From Sphingomonas alba (GTDB taxonomy: Bacteria > Pseudomonadota > Alphaproteobacteria > Sphingomonadales > Sphingomonadaceae), in contig NZ_JAMGBD010000001.1 of NCBI RefSeq assembly GCF_023516555.1, positions 372,001 to 436,000 on the forward strand: a DNA stretch of 64,000 nucleotides, written 5' to 3'. A model generated the notes under the pieces. The model searched no databases. It was not told where the DNA came from and saw nothing but the letters and a program-made list of their open reading frames with translations. Below, piece after piece: positions 24,565 to 39,243 of the stretch. The stretch's first letter is position 1. The number at the start of each line of letters is the position of its first letter. The position numbers and the translations under genes were made by a program.

Positions 24565-25514
24565 TCACCATGCATTGGCTCTATTTGCTCGCGGGCGCGA
24601 TGTTCGCCGTCTTCGCGCTCCTGTCCGCGCTGGACCGCAGCCATTCGAAGCGTTTCGGCAATGCAGCCTTCTGGGGCTTGATGGCGCTCAGCCTGCTGGC
24701 CGGCGACCTGATCGGCGATTTCGGCAACGGCCTGCTGGTGCTCGGCCTCGCCGGGCTCGCGGGCTTCGGATTCATCGGCCGCAGCTATCCGCCGACGACA
24801 TCGGTCGAAGAACGGCAAGGCTGGTCCGAGAAACTCGGCAACAAGCTGTTCCTGCCCGCTCTTATCATTCCGGTCACGGCGTTGGTCGGTACCCTGATCT
24901 ACAATTACACGCCGCTCGGCGGCGCGGGCTGGATCGAGGCGAAGCGCGAGACCTATGTCTTCCTGGCTCTCGGCGTCCTGCTGGCGCTCGGTACGATCTT
25001 TGTGTGGTTGAAGCCGCCGGCGATCGCCCCGTTCCAGGAGGGCCGCAGGCTGATCGATGCCATCGGCTGGGCGGCCGTACTGCCGCAGATGCTGGCGGCG
25101 CTGGGCGTATTGTTCGCCGCTGCGGGCGTGGGCGACGCCATTGGCGCGCTTAGCCGGATGGTGATCCCCGAGGGCAATGTCTTCCTGACCGTCGTCATCT
25201 TCGGGCTTGGAATGGCGATCTTCACCATGGTGATGGGCAACGCGTTTGCCGCCTTCCCGGTGATGGCGGCGGCGACCGGCGTGCCGTTGCTCATCCAGCA
25301 TTATCACGGCGATCCTGCCGTGATTGGAGCGATCGGCATGCTCGCCGGTTTCTGCGGGACGTTGATGACCCCCATGGCCGCCAACTTCAACCTGGTGCCG
25401 GCGGCGCTGCTGGAATTGAAGGATCAATATGGCGTGATCCGCGCGCAGGTGGCGACGGCGCTGCCGCTGCTCGTCGTCAACATCCTCCTCATCTACCTCT
25501 TGGCGTTCCGATGA
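24561..25514 (+). CDS. DUF979 membrane protein (putative 5-oxoproline transporter subunit)
   Basis: A 317-aa integral membrane protein with about nine helices and the DUF979 pattern: LAGDLIGDFGNGLLVLGLAG, FIGRSYPPTTSVEERQ, KLGNKLFLPALIIPVTAL, then a C-terminal MAIFTMVMGNAFAAFPVMAA and GTLMTPMAANFNLVPAALLE. ATG 24561 overlaps the DUF969 stop (ATGA). The last region resembles the discontinuous helices of substrate sites in carboxylate permeases, which fits a carrier, but that is inference. Confidence 0.85.
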   Translation: MITMHWLYLLAGAMFAVFALLSALDRSHSKRFGNAAFWGLMALSLLAGDLIGDFGNGLLVLGLAGLAGFGFIGRSYPPTTSVEERQGWSEKLGNKLFLPALIIPVTALVGTLIYNYTPLGGAGWIEAKRETYVFLALGVLLALGTIFVWLKPPAIAPFQEGRRLIDAIGWAAVLPQMLAALGVLFAAAGVGDAIGALSRMVIPEGNVFLTVVIFGLGMAIFTMVMGNAFAAFPVMAAATGVPLLIQHYHGDPAVIGAIGMLAGFCGTLMTPMAANFNLVPAALLELKDQYGVIRAQVATALPLLVVNILLIYLLAFR

Positions 25515-26494
25515 AGCTCGACCCGCAAATCGCCGGCGAATGGGCGCGCATCGCGCTCGGCCATGTGACGCGTGAATATCCGCACAAGCTCGACCAGGTG
25601 CTGCTTGGCGATGACGACCTCGCGCCGCCGCGCGTGCTGCACCCGATCTTCTTCGGCAGCTTCGACTGGCACAGTTGCGTTCATGGCTGGTGGAGCCTGC
25701 TGACGCTCAGGCGGCTGTTTCCCAACAGTGTGGAAGCCGCGCGGATCGCTTCGCTGGCCGACGACAGCTTCACGCCCGTAAAGGTCGCGGCTGAACTGGC
25801 CTTTCTCGACCGGCCTTATTCGGCGACCTTCGAACGGCCTTACGGCTGGGGCTGGCTGCTCTATCTTCACCTCGAAGCGACACGCCATGCCGATAGGCAT
25901 TGGGCAGCGCTGATCGAGCCCTTGGCCCGCGCCTTTGCCGATCGGTTCAAGACGTACCTCCCGAAGCTCACCTATCCCATCCGCGTCGGCACCCATTTCA
26001 ACACGGCTTTCGGGTTGGTCCTGGCGCTGGAATGGGCGGACCGGTTCGACGCCGGCCTCGCGGTGCTGATCCGGGACTGGGCAGCCGAGAAATATTCGAA
26101 CGACCGGGATTGCCAGGCCTGGGAACCGGGCGGCGACGAGTTCCTGTCCTCGGCCCTGATCGAGGCCTTGTGCATGGCCCGCGCTTTGCCCGCCGATCGT
26201 TTCGGCGACTGGCTCGCGGCCTTCCTGCCGCGATTGTCCCAAGGTGAACCAATCTCGCTGTTCACCCCGGCCTTCGTCAGCGATCGCAGCGATGGCAAGA
26301 TCGCACACCTAGACGGGGTCAATCTCAGCCGCTCATGGTGTTGGAGGATACTTGCCCAACATCTTGAAGGGGAAGCGAAAACTCGGGTCGAGAGCGCTTG
26401 CGAACAGCACTTGGCTGCGGCCCTGCCCCACCTCGCCGGCGACTATATGGGCGAGCACTGGCTCGTCAGTTTCGCGCTCCTCGCCATTCTCTAG
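25511..26494 (+). CDS. DUF2891 protein
   Basis: A soluble 327-aa, Trp- and His-rich helical protein. Conserved-looking blocks: HPIFFGSFDWHSCVHGWWSL, TYPIRVGTHFNTAFGL, AWEPGGDEFLSSALIEALCM and GEHWLVSFALLAIL. The repeated helical hairpins and acid/His clusters resemble alpha/alpha-toroid hydrolases or epimerases, but no activity is established for DUF2891 as far as I know. It begins within the DUF979 stop, so it is the fourth gene of the oxoprolinase operon and likely acts on a related compound. Confidence 0.85.
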   Translation: MKLDPQIAGEWARIALGHVTREYPHKLDQVLLGDDDLAPPRVLHPIFFGSFDWHSCVHGWWSLLTLRRLFPNSVEAARIASLADDSFTPVKVAAELAFLDRPYSATFERPYGWGWLLYLHLEATRHADRHWAALIEPLARAFADRFKTYLPKLTYPIRVGTHFNTAFGLVLALEWADRFDAGLAVLIRDWAAEKYSNDRDCQAWEPGGDEFLSSALIEALCMARALPADRFGDWLAAFLPRLSQGEPISLFTPAFVSDRSDGKIAHLDGVNLSRSWCWRILAQHLEGEAKTRVESACEQHLAAALPHLAGDYMGEHWLVSFALLAIL

Positions 26495-26600
26495 GGAACA
26501 TTCCTTAAGCACGACTGTTTGAAACAGGCGCGTAACGAGCGGGGGCCGGGAAATAATTGTATCTAGTCAATGGCTTGGCCTTTGCTATGTTGAGCGCTCC

Positions 26601-26618
26601 GGCAGCCGGGGGGCTGCC
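26601..26618 (+). other. Leader hairpin upstream of the multi-HAMP kinase gene
   Basis: GGCAGCC, GGGG, GGCTGCC forms a perfect 7-bp stem about 45 nt before the GTG start. No T-run follows, so it is more likely a 5' leader structure than a terminator. Confidence 0.35.
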
Positions 26619-26663
26619 TTCATCCTGGGTGGGGGGAGAGTAGCTTAGCGAAGGATTCAGCCG

Positions 26664-32051
<5,388 letters not shown>

Positions 32052-32052
32052 C

Positions 32053-33759
32053 ATGTTGGCGCAGCGTTCACGAACCAAGCCGGCAGGGTTGAAGCCGGAC
32101 GAAGCAAGGGAAGATATCCCGCGCGTGCTGGTCGTCGATGACGACGAGAAGAACCTGCTCGCGATCAGCACCGTGCTCGAGGACATTGGCGAGGTCGTCA
32201 CTGCCAAGTCGGGCGAGGAGGCGCTTCGTCAGCTGCTCAAGGGTGAGTTCGCGGTCATCCTGCTCGATGTCTACATGCCTGGCCTGGATGGATACGAGAC
32301 CGCGCAGATCATCCGCGAGCGCGAGCAGAGCAAGCGCATCCCCATCGTCTTCCTGTCCGCGGTGAACAAGGAAACGGCGCACCTCATCCGCGGCTATTCG
32401 ATGGGCGCGGTCGACTATGTCTTCAAGCCGGTCGACCCGGTCGTGCTTCGCTCCAAGGTCGCGGTGTTCGTCGATTTGTTCGCCAAGACCCAGGAGATCG
32501 AGCGCAAGGCCCAGCAGGAGCAGGCGCTGCTCGACGCCAACCTCAGGGCCAATGCCGAGCGACTCAAGGCCGAACAGGATTTGCGCAAGGCGGAGGCGCA
32601 GCTGTTCCACGCGCAGAAGATGGATGCGATCGGCAAGCTGACCGGTGGCGTCGCGCATGACTTCAACAATCTGCTGGCGGCGGTGATCGGCGGCCTGCGG
32701 CTGATCGAGCGTCGCGCCGAGTTGCCGGAGTCGGCCCAGGAAATCATGGTCATGACGCGCCGCGCCGCCGAGCAGGGCACGGACCTGGTACGCCGCCTCC
32801 TCGCCTTCGCCCGGCGACAGCAGCTGCAGCCTACCGATATCAACGTGAAGACCCTGTCCAATGCCGTGACCGGCCTGATGTCGCCGACGCTTGGCGGCCG
32901 CCACCAGCTCGACTGGCAGATCGGCGATGATCTTTGGCACGCATTCGCCGACCCGGCCCAGCTCGAGTTGGCGATCATGAACCTCATCATCAACGCCCGC
33001 GATGCGATGAGCGACGGTGGCACGATCCAGGTGACGGCGGAAAACAAGAGCGTCGCCCGATCCCGGGAGGACGAACTGGCCAAGGGCGATTACGTCGTCC
33101 TGGCCGTCGTCGACAGCGGTTGCGGGATTGCGGCCGAGATGATCGAAAAGGTGCTTGAGCCCTTCGTTACAACGAAAGAAGCCGGCAAAGGCACCGGCCT
33201 TGGCCTCAGCATGGTTTACGGTTTCGCCAGCCAGTCGAACGGCGCCTTCCGACTGACGAGCAAGGTCGGCAAGGGAACGCGCGCGGAAATCTGGTTGCCG
33301 CGCTCCATGGCGACGGTCGTCGAGGCGAGGGAAACCCAGCCGAGGATCCTGAAGGCCAGCCGCCCGCTGCGCGTCCTTCTGGTCGACGACCATGACGAGG
33401 TGCGCGCGACAACATTCGGCATGCTGGAAGAGCTGGGTCACAGCGTCCTCGATGCCGCCAATTATACCGATGCGATGCAATTATTGAGCGGCAAGCTCGC
33501 CGACTGGGACCTGCTCGTTACCGATTATGCGATGCCCCACCAGTCGGGGACCCAGTTGGTCGATGCGGTACGCAAACTTCGCCCGGAACTGCCGGCGCTG
33601 ATCATCACCGGCTATGCCGAGAACGAGGCGATCGGGGAGCGGCCGGACGATGTCGCCATTCTCGCCAAGCCCTTCACTCTGGAGGACCTGGCGCACATGA
33701 TCGCTGTTGTCGCTCCCGGCGATCCGACGCCTGCGGAAATAGGTTTGCCCGTCGTCTAG
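32053..33759 (+). CDS. Hybrid histidine kinase with REC-HisKA-HATPase-REC layout
   Basis: A 568-aa cytoplasmic protein starting one base after the preceding kinase. N-terminal receiver ([12 protein letters not shown], Asp72), a coiled coil (about 140-190), HisKA with [20 protein letters not shown] (His202), an HATPase with IINARDAM and [14 protein letters not shown], and a second receiver ([13 protein letters not shown], Asp491). It has no sensory domain, so input most likely comes by phosphotransfer from the multi-HAMP kinase to its N-terminal receiver. No DNA-binding output domain is encoded in either protein; the final target is elsewhere. Confidence 0.9.
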   Translation: MLAQRSRTKPAGLKPDEAREDIPRVLVVDDDEKNLLAISTVLEDIGEVVTAKSGEEALRQLLKGEFAVILLDVYMPGLDGYETAQIIREREQSKRIPIVFLSAVNKETAHLIRGYSMGAVDYVFKPVDPVVLRSKVAVFVDLFAKTQEIERKAQQEQALLDANLRANAERLKAEQDLRKAEAQLFHAQKMDAIGKLTGGVAHDFNNLLAAVIGGLRLIERRAELPESAQEIMVMTRRAAEQGTDLVRRLLAFARRQQLQPTDINVKTLSNAVTGLMSPTLGGRHQLDWQIGDDLWHAFADPAQLELAIMNLIINARDAMSDGGTIQVTAENKSVARSREDELAKGDYVVLAVVDSGCGIAAEMIEKVLEPFVTTKEAGKGTGLGLSMVYGFASQSNGAFRLTSKVGKGTRAEIWLPRSMATVVEARETQPRILKASRPLRVLLVDDHDEVRATTFGMLEELGHSVLDAANYTDAMQLLSGKLADWDLLVTDYAMPHQSGTQLVDAVRKLRPELPALIITGYAENEAIGERPDDVAILAKPFTLEDLAHMIAVVAPGDPTPAEIGLPVV

Positions 33760-33804
33760 AATCGTTGCGGGGCCAAACCTATATGGGCGCCAGGAGATCT
33801 CTAT

Positions 33805-34443
33805 ATGCGCCGATTGCTCAGCCTTGCGTTCATTGCCATTGCCGCCTGCTCGTCCGCGAGCGCCACGGAACGCGTTGTTCCTGCCGCCCGGCTCGACCCG
33901 CCTGCCGCGGGCCAGCAAACGGCCGTCCTCGCCGGCGGCTGCTTCTGGGGGCTGGAGGCGGTTTTCGAGCGCGTGAAGGGCGTCAGCAATGTCGTTTCGG
34001 GCTATGCCGGGGGCAGCCGTGAAGACGCCAATTATGAGCGCGTCAGCAGCGAAGTCACGAAGCACGCCGAGGCCGTCCGCATCACCTACGATCCCAAGGT
34101 CGTCAGCTACGGCACGCTGCTGCGGGTCTATTTCTCGGTGGCGCACGACCCGACGCAGCTGAACCGCCAGGGGCCGGACGTCGGCACCAGCTATCGTTCA
34201 GCAATCTTCCCGCAGACCAAGGCGCAGGCGGACGTGGCGCGGGCCTATATCTCCCAGCTGACGTCGGCTCACGCCTTCGCCAGGCCGATCGTGACGAAAC
34301 TGGAGAACGGCCCCTTCTTCGCCGCGGAGGCCTATCACCAGGACTTCATGCGCCGGAACCCGAACTATCCGTACATCGTCGCCCATGACGTTCCGAAGGT
34401 GCGTGCCCTGGCGCAGCTGATGCCGCAGCTGGTGAAGGGCTAG
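33805..34443 (+). CDS. msrA: Peptide-methionine (S)-S-oxide reductase, exported
   Basis: A 212-aa MsrA that reduces methionine-S-sulfoxide in proteins. The catalytic Cys is in [35 protein letters not shown] and [20 protein letters not shown] are family blocks. Residues 1-19 are a signal peptide with a plausible lipobox (IAAC), so the enzyme is probably a periplasmic lipoprotein; many MsrA proteins are cytosolic. The RBS AGGAG precedes the ATG. The stop overlaps the convergent epimerase gene by 4 bp. Confidence 0.92.
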   Translation: MRRLLSLAFIAIAACSSASATERVVPAARLDPPAAGQQTAVLAGGCFWGLEAVFERVKGVSNVVSGYAGGSREDANYERVSSEVTKHAEAVRITYDPKVVSYGTLLRVYFSVAHDPTQLNRQGPDVGTSYRSAIFPQTKAQADVARAYISQLTSAHAFARPIVTKLENGPFFAAEAYHQDFMRRNPNYPYIVAHDVPKVRALAQLMPQLVKG

Positions 34444-35456
34444 CGGAAGCGCTCGATATACCAGGGCAAGGCTTCTTCGATGCCCTGGCCGATGCTGTAC
34501 GTCGGCTCATAGCCCAGCAGCCGCTCCGCCTTGCCGATATCGGCGAGCGAATGGCGCATGTCGCCGGGACGGAAGTCGGCGTGCGCCGGTTCGCGCGAAT
34601 AATGGACCTGGTGCCGGCCCAGCCCCTCGCGGAGCAAGCCGAATAGCTGGTTGAGGCTGGTGCGTTCGCCGAATGCGACATTGTAGACCTCGCCTTGCGC
34701 CTCATCCGTCGCAAAGGCGGCACGGATATTGGCCTGCACCGCATTGGCGACGAAGCAGAAGTCGCGGCTGGTTTCGCCATCGCCGTTGATGACGACCTCC
34801 TCGTCGCGCAGCATCGCACTGACCCATTTGGGGATAACGGCGGCATAGGCGCTGTCCGGGTCCTGGCGCGGCCCGAAGACGTTGAAGTAGCGAAGGCCCG
34901 TCGCCTTGATGCCGAACGCCTTCGTGTAGGCGGCCGCGTAAACCTCGTTGATGCGCTTGGTCGCGGCATAAGGCGAGAGTGGATTGCCGATCCGATCCTC
35001 GACTTTCGGCAGGTCGGGCTCATCGCCATAGGTCGAGCTGGAAGCGGCATAGACGAACCGCCGCACCCCCGCCTGCCGCGCGGCGTCGAGCAGGTTGATG
35101 AAGCCGGTGACATTGACGTCGTGACTAGTCAGAGGGTCGGCCATTGAACGCGGCACCGAGCCCAGCGCTGCTTGGTGAAGAACGATATCGACGTCTTCGA
35201 CCGCCGCCCGGCAGGCATCGCGGTCGCGGATGTCGGCGGTGATCATCCTCAGCTGCCCGTATCCGGCGCCGTCCGCGGCCTCATCGAGGTTTCGCTGGTG
35301 GCCGGTGGAGAAATTGTCGAAGCCGACGACGTCCTGGTTGGCGCTCAACAGGCATTGGACAATGTTGGAGCCGATAAAACCGGCGGCGCCGGTGACCAGC
35401 CAGCGCCGGGGCTCCGATCTTAGCTGATCGAACAGGTCGGCGCGCAGGAACTCCAT
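34440..35456 (-). CDS. UDP-N-acetylglucosamine 4-epimerase-like SDR (WbpP/TviC type)
   Basis: An extended SDR of 338 aa: Rossmann motif [37 protein letters not shown], catalytic SSSTYGD and [12 protein letters not shown] (YxxxK), and [20 protein letters not shown]. These blocks follow WbpP/VipB, which interconvert UDP-GlcNAc(A) and UDP-GalNAc(A) for surface polysaccharides. The product would supply the glycan locus at 44-61 kb, though it is 9 kb away. ATG 35456 gives the normal family length; the upstream open frame looks non-coding. Confidence 0.85.
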   Translation of the reverse strand: MEFLRADLFDQLRSEPRRWLVTGAAGFIGSNIVQCLLSANQDVVGFDNFSTGHQRNLDEAADGAGYGQLRMITADIRDRDACRAAVEDVDIVLHQAALGSVPRSMADPLTSHDVNVTGFINLLDAARQAGVRRFVYAASSSTYGDEPDLPKVEDRIGNPLSPYAATKRINEVYAAAYTKAFGIKATGLRYFNVFGPRQDPDSAYAAVIPKWVSAMLRDEEVVINGDGETSRDFCFVANAVQANIRAAFATDEAQGEVYNVAFGERTSLNQLFGLLREGLGRHQVHYSREPAHADFRPGDMRHSLADIGKAERLLGYEPTYSIGQGIEEALPWYIERFR

Positions 35457-35565
35457 GGCTGTTGCAGTGGTCAGCGCCCTCGCCTCTGTCAATCGCCCGC
35501 TTGCGTTCGATGAACCAGCAAGGCTAGCCCGGCGAAACGATCCATCGCCTGCGGGAGGGTTCCAA

Positions 35566-36531
35566 GTGCTCCAACCGAAGCCGCTGCCTGAAGTCCTCTC
35601 GCGCTTGCGCCTGCCTGTGGTCGGCGCACCCTTGTTCATCGTCTCCAACCCGAAACTGGTCATCGCCCAGTGCAAGGCGGGCATTGTCGGCAGCTTCCCA
35701 GCCCTGAACCCCCGGCCACAGAGCCAGCTCGACGAGTGGATTCACGAGATTACCGAAGCGCTTGCCGGGCATGACCGCGACCATCCCGACCGGCCATCGG
35801 CGCCGTTCGCGGTCAACCAGATCGTGCATCGCTCCAACGACCGCTTCGAAGCCGACATGCAGACTTGCGCCAAATGGAAAGTGCCGATCGTCATCACGTC
35901 CCTGGGAGCGCGCGAGGATTTGAACCATGCGGTTCATGACTGGGGCGGCATCACGCTCCACGACATTATCGACGACCGCTACGCCCGCAAGGCGATCGAA
36001 AAGGGCGCGGACGGAATCATCGCTGTCGCCGCCGGCGCGGGCGGTCACGCCGGGCGCTGGTCGCCTTTTGCCCTCGTCCAGGAAATCCGCCGCTGGTTCG
36101 ACGGTCCTCTTTTGCTGTCCGGCGCGATCGCCAACGGGCGCGCCGTGCTGGCCGCCCAGGCCATGGGCGCGGACCTCGCCTATATCGGCTCGCCCTTCAT
36201 CGCGACGCCCGAGGCGCGGGCCAGCGAGGAATATAAGCAAGGCATCGTCGATGCCTCGGCGGCCGATATCGTCAATTCGGCGCTCTTCACCGGCATCCAC
36301 GGCAATTACCTGCGCGCATCGATTGTCGCTGCGGGTATGGATCCTGACAATCTGCCGCCGCCCGGCCCCAATGCGATGAACTTCGAATCTGCTAGCGGCG
36401 CCAAGGCGTGGCGCGACATCTGGGGATCGGGTCAGGGCATCGGCGCCGTTGATGCAGTGGTGCCGGCCGCGAGCCTCGTCGACCGCCTGGCGCGCGAATA
36501 TGACGAGGCCAAGGCCGCGCTCTGCGGCTAG
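35566..36531 (+). CDS. Nitronate monooxygenase family protein
   Basis: A 321-aa FMN-dependent TIM-barrel enzyme that oxidises nitroalkane anions. Features: [53 protein letters not shown] (catalytic His in GGHAG) and [23 protein letters not shown] 35566 is chosen because GGGAGGG lies 7 nt upstream; the in-frame ATG at 35455 would overlap the divergent epimerase start and adds non-family sequence. The 3' end overlaps the thioesterase gene by 4 bp. Confidence 0.87.
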   Translation: MLQPKPLPEVLSRLRLPVVGAPLFIVSNPKLVIAQCKAGIVGSFPALNPRPQSQLDEWIHEITEALAGHDRDHPDRPSAPFAVNQIVHRSNDRFEADMQTCAKWKVPIVITSLGAREDLNHAVHDWGGITLHDIIDDRYARKAIEKGADGIIAVAAGAGGHAGRWSPFALVQEIRRWFDGPLLLSGAIANGRAVLAAQAMGADLAYIGSPFIATPEARASEEYKQGIVDASAADIVNSALFTGIHGNYLRASIVAAGMDPDNLPPPGPNAMNFESASGAKAWRDIWGSGQGIGAVDAVVPAASLVDRLAREYDEAKAALCG

Positions 36532-36959
36532 AGCAGGATTTCCAGCTTCGCCCGCCACTCCTGGGGCAACGGCTTGGGACGGCGGCTGGCCCGGTCGACG
36601 TAAACGTGGGTGAACTCACCTTCCGCCGCGGCAGCATCCGACCCTTCGGCGAATATGCCGAGGCGATAGGTAATGCTGCTCGACCCCAGGCGCTCGACGG
36701 CAATCCCGACATCGGCGCTTTCCGGGAAGCTTAAAGGCGCGAAGTAGCGGCAGCCGGTCTCGACGACGAGGCCGATCGGGTCGCCGTGCGCGATGTCGAG
36801 CAGCCCTGCCTCGACCAGCCACGCATTCACGGCCGTGTCGAACCAGGCGTAGTGGACGACATTGTTGACGTGCCCGTAGGCGTCATTGTCCGCCCAGCGT
36901 GTCGGGATTGTCCGCCACGCGCGATAGGCCGAGCGCGGGCGCGGCTCAGGCCTGCTCAC
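36528..36959 (-). CDS. Hotdog-fold acyl-CoA thioesterase (4HBT/YbgC-like)
   Basis: A 143-aa cytosolic protein with the 4HBT active-site pattern RWADNDAYGHVNNVVHYAWF, in which the first Asp is catalytic, and the later strand EGEFTHVYVDRASRRPKPLP. It probably hydrolyses an acyl- or aryl-CoA; the substrate is unknown. Its ATG overlaps the stop of the alcohol dehydrogenase gene by 4 bp, so the two are expressed together. Confidence 0.85.
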   Translation of the reverse strand: MSRPEPRPRSAYRAWRTIPTRWADNDAYGHVNNVVHYAWFDTAVNAWLVEAGLLDIAHGDPIGLVVETGCRYFAPLSFPESADVGIAVERLGSSSITYRLGIFAEGSDAAAAEGEFTHVYVDRASRRPKPLPQEWRAKLEILL

Positions 36960-38101
36960 CAGGCGGCCTCGTACAAACGCTGGGCGTCCGCTTCCTCGAT
37001 CGCGCAGGGATTGTTCACCAGCAGGCGGGTCTGCTTCATCGCCTCCCGCGCCAGGGTCGGGATTTCGGCCTCCGGAATGCCATGGTCGCGGAGGCGCAGG
37101 CTGACGCCGGTGTCCGCCGCAAGTGTGCAGACATTGTCGATGAAACCCTTGGCCTGGGCCTGGCTGCCAACCTGTTCCAGCGCGGGATCGAGGATGGGGG
37201 CCAGCTCGGCGTAGAGTTCCCGCGCGGCTTCGGCATTATGCTCGAGCACCGGGCGGAGCATCAGCGCATTGCTGAGGCCATGCGGCAAATGGAACAGGCC
37301 GCCGAGCGGATAGGCCAAAGCATGCACGCCGCCGACCGGTGCGTTGGAAAAGGCGATACCGGCAAGGTGCGCCCCAAGCAGCATGGCCGATCGCGCATCG
37401 CGATTGGCGGGCTCGCGGCATGCTGTCAGCAGGTTTTCGGACAATAACCTCAGCGCCTCGCGCGCCAGGGCATCGGACAGCGGGTTCTTGAGGCGTGCCG
37501 AGGTGTAGGCCTCCACCGCATGGACGATGGCGTCGATGCCGGTCGCTGCCGTGACATGCGCCGGAAGTCCGACCGTCAAATCCGGATCGAGCAGCGCCCA
37601 GTCCGCCGTCAGAGGCCGCGCATTAACCGCGAGCTTTACGCCATTCTCGCAGGTGATGACCGATATGGGCGTCGCTTCGGATCCCGTGCCCGCGGTCGTC
37701 GGCACCAGCAGCAAAGGCAGCTTCCGGCCCTTGGCGATATCGACGCCCCAGATACTGTCGAGATCGTCGCCGGACCCGAGCAGGTAGGCGGCCAGCTTGG
37801 CGACATCCATCGGGCTACCGCCGCCAAAGCCAACCACCGAGGCCGCGCCGGCGGATCGGCCCGCATCGACGGCCGCAAGCAAGGTTTCCTTGGACGGGTC
37901 GGCCTCGACGCGGTCGAAGACCGAGGTCGGCCTTCCGCTCGCATTCAGCCCATCGATGAAACCATCAGCGAGCCCAAGCCCGCGCACACCGGCATCGGTC
38001 ACGAGTAGGCACGGACCTTCCGGCAACAACTCGTGCAGCCGCTCGTGCAGGGAGTGACCGGCGATCAGGCGTGGGCCCGGGTGGAAGGTGAATGGCCGCA
38101 T
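36956..38101 (-). CDS. Iron-containing alcohol dehydrogenase
   Basis: A 381-aa group III dehydrogenase. NAD-binding GGGSPMDVAKLAAYLL, the PTTAGTGSEATPISVI signature, TGIDAIVHAVEAYTS, and the metal-binding stretch HALAYPLGGLFHLPHGLSNA. Members reduce aldehydes or oxidise primary alcohols and diols. Substrate unknown; the coupled thioesterase hints at an acyl or aldehyde intermediate. ATG 38101. Confidence 0.88.
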   Translation of the reverse strand: MRPFTFHPGPRLIAGHSLHERLHELLPEGPCLLVTDAGVRGLGLADGFIDGLNASGRPTSVFDRVEADPSKETLLAAVDAGRSAGAASVVGFGGGSPMDVAKLAAYLLGSGDDLDSIWGVDIAKGRKLPLLLVPTTAGTGSEATPISVITCENGVKLAVNARPLTADWALLDPDLTVGLPAHVTAATGIDAIVHAVEAYTSARLKNPLSDALAREALRLLSENLLTACREPANRDARSAMLLGAHLAGIAFSNAPVGGVHALAYPLGGLFHLPHGLSNALMLRPVLEHNAEAARELYAELAPILDPALEQVGSQAQAKGFIDNVCTLAADTGVSLRLRDHGIPEAEIPTLAREAMKQTRLLVNNPCAIEEADAQRLYEAAW

Positions 38102-38122
38102 GATGCGACCATTAGGCGGTGA

Positions 38123-38611
38123 TCAGGTGCGATTCCAGATGAGGTCGCGTTCCAGGCGTCCCATGAGCGCACGCGCGGGACTTGCGACCGGCTCATCCGC
38201 GAGCTGGCCTTCGTCGAGTCGCCGGATGCGCGCGTAAAGGTCGGCACTGGAATTGATCAGCCGCTGAGCGGACGGCGGCAATTGTTCGACGACTGCCGGG
38301 TCGCTTTCCGTCGCCTTGCCGAGCCGGCGCTCGGGGCGCCCGCCGTCGGCGCCGGTGATCTCGCCCGCCTCGACTGCGCGCTGGGTCAGCAGCCAGGCGA
38401 CGATGTGCATGATCCGGGTCGTGACCTTCAGCGACTCGCAGGCGAAGCCGACCCGAACGAAAGGTTCGAGCGTCAGCCGTTCCTCGCGGCCCTCGTCGTC
38501 GAAATAGGCGCGCGCCTCATCGGCGAGGATCATCGCCTCGGTATAGAGCGACTCGATCAGCCGCGGCGTGATGCGGCTCTGCAGGTCGGGCGTGTCGTTC
38601 GAATCGGTCAT
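38123..38611 (-). CDS. rcdA: RcdA, regulator of CtrA degradation (DUF1465)
   Basis: A 162-aa helical adaptor of the DUF1465 family: RLIESLYTEAMILADEARAY, VRVGFACESLKVTTRIMHIV, and VEQLPPSAQRLINSSADLYA. In Caulobacter RcdA links ClpXP to substrates, including the cell-cycle regulator CtrA. ATG 38611 is preferred to 38620. The family is restricted to alphaproteobacteria, which supports the taxonomic call. Confidence 0.85.
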   Translation of the reverse strand: MTDSNDTPDLQSRITPRLIESLYTEAMILADEARAYFDDEGREERLTLEPFVRVGFACESLKVTTRIMHIVAWLLTQRAVEAGEITGADGGRPERRLGKATESDPAVVEQLPPSAQRLINSSADLYARIRRLDEGQLADEPVASPARALMGRLERDLIWNRT

Positions 38612-38715
38612 AAAAGCCAAACTGCCAAATTCCCGGCGGTGTTGAAACGCACCAAAGTGGAAATCGCAAAGGCGGATCGACCGGCGTCCTCAATCGGGAC
38701 GAACGCCAACGCTCC

Positions 38716-38919
38716 CTAGGCGATGATGTCTGGAATGATCCGGTCGCTCAGGACCTGGATTTCGTCCTTCAGCAGCAGCTTGCGCTTCTTCAGGCGCGCC
38801 AGCTCCAACTGGTCGGCGGCGCCAAGCTCGATCAGCCCGTTGATTTCATCGTCGAGACGGCGATGCTCGGCCTTCAAAAGCTCGACGACTTGCCGCGGAT
38901 CATCGTCGTTCATCGCCAT
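38716..38919 (-). CDS. DUF465 (YdcH-like) protein, 67 aa
   Basis: A short two-helix coiled coil: VVELLKAEHRRLDDEINGLI, then LARLKKRKLLLKDEIQVL. This is the DUF465 pattern (HRxLDxxI, LKKxKLxLKDxI). Function unknown. A second, shorter DUF465 gene faces away on the plus strand 150 bp further on. Confidence 0.85.
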   Translation of the reverse strand: MAMNDDDPRQVVELLKAEHRRLDDEINGLIELGAADQLELARLKKRKLLLKDEIQVLSDRIIPDIIA

Positions 38920-39072
38920 GACTTGTACCCGATTCCTCGCACCCCGTCACCGTGCCCGGCTCGACGGCACGCGCCATTCCAAAGGCAGGTCGAAACAAAT
39001 GGACGCGACAAAGTTACGGATTCGTGATTTATTCACGGGCTGTCAGTCCAACCGATGAAAGGAATGACTCCG

Positions 39073-39228
39073 ATGGATCAGAGCCAGGTCGCAGCCCTCG
39101 AGTCCAAGCATGCACAACTCGAGGCGCTGATCGACGAAGAGGAACATCGCCCACACCCAGACGATATCCGGCTTCACGAGCTCAAGAAGGAAAAGCTCAA
39201 GGTCAAGGATGAGATGGTCGGCCACTAA
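39073..39228 (+). CDS. DUF465 (YdcH-like) protein, 51 aa
   Basis: The product begins MDQSQVAALESKHAQLEALI and contains DDIRLHELKKEKLKVKDEMV, the same helix-turn-helix coiled coil as its neighbour. AAAGGA lies 9 nt before ATG 39073; in-frame ATGs at 39055 and 39064 are less well placed. A clean intrinsic terminator overlaps the end of the gene. Confidence 0.8.
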   Translation: MDQSQVAALESKHAQLEALIDEEEHRPHPDDIRLHELKKEKLKVKDEMVGH

Positions 39229-39243
39229 GGGCCGGCCTTTTTT
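39216..39243 (+). terminator. Rho-independent terminator of the 51-aa DUF465 gene
   Basis: GGTCGGCC (39216-39223) pairs with GGCCGGCC (39230-39237) with one G-U pair and a 6-nt loop, followed by six T at 39238-39243. The stem includes the last codons and stop of the gene. Confidence 0.85.

Noticed and set aside
26495-26520. sigma-EcfG promoter upstream of the multi-HAMP kinase gene
   Set aside because: GGAAC is present, but the -10 position 16-17 nt later reads TGTT or GTTT, not CGTT.
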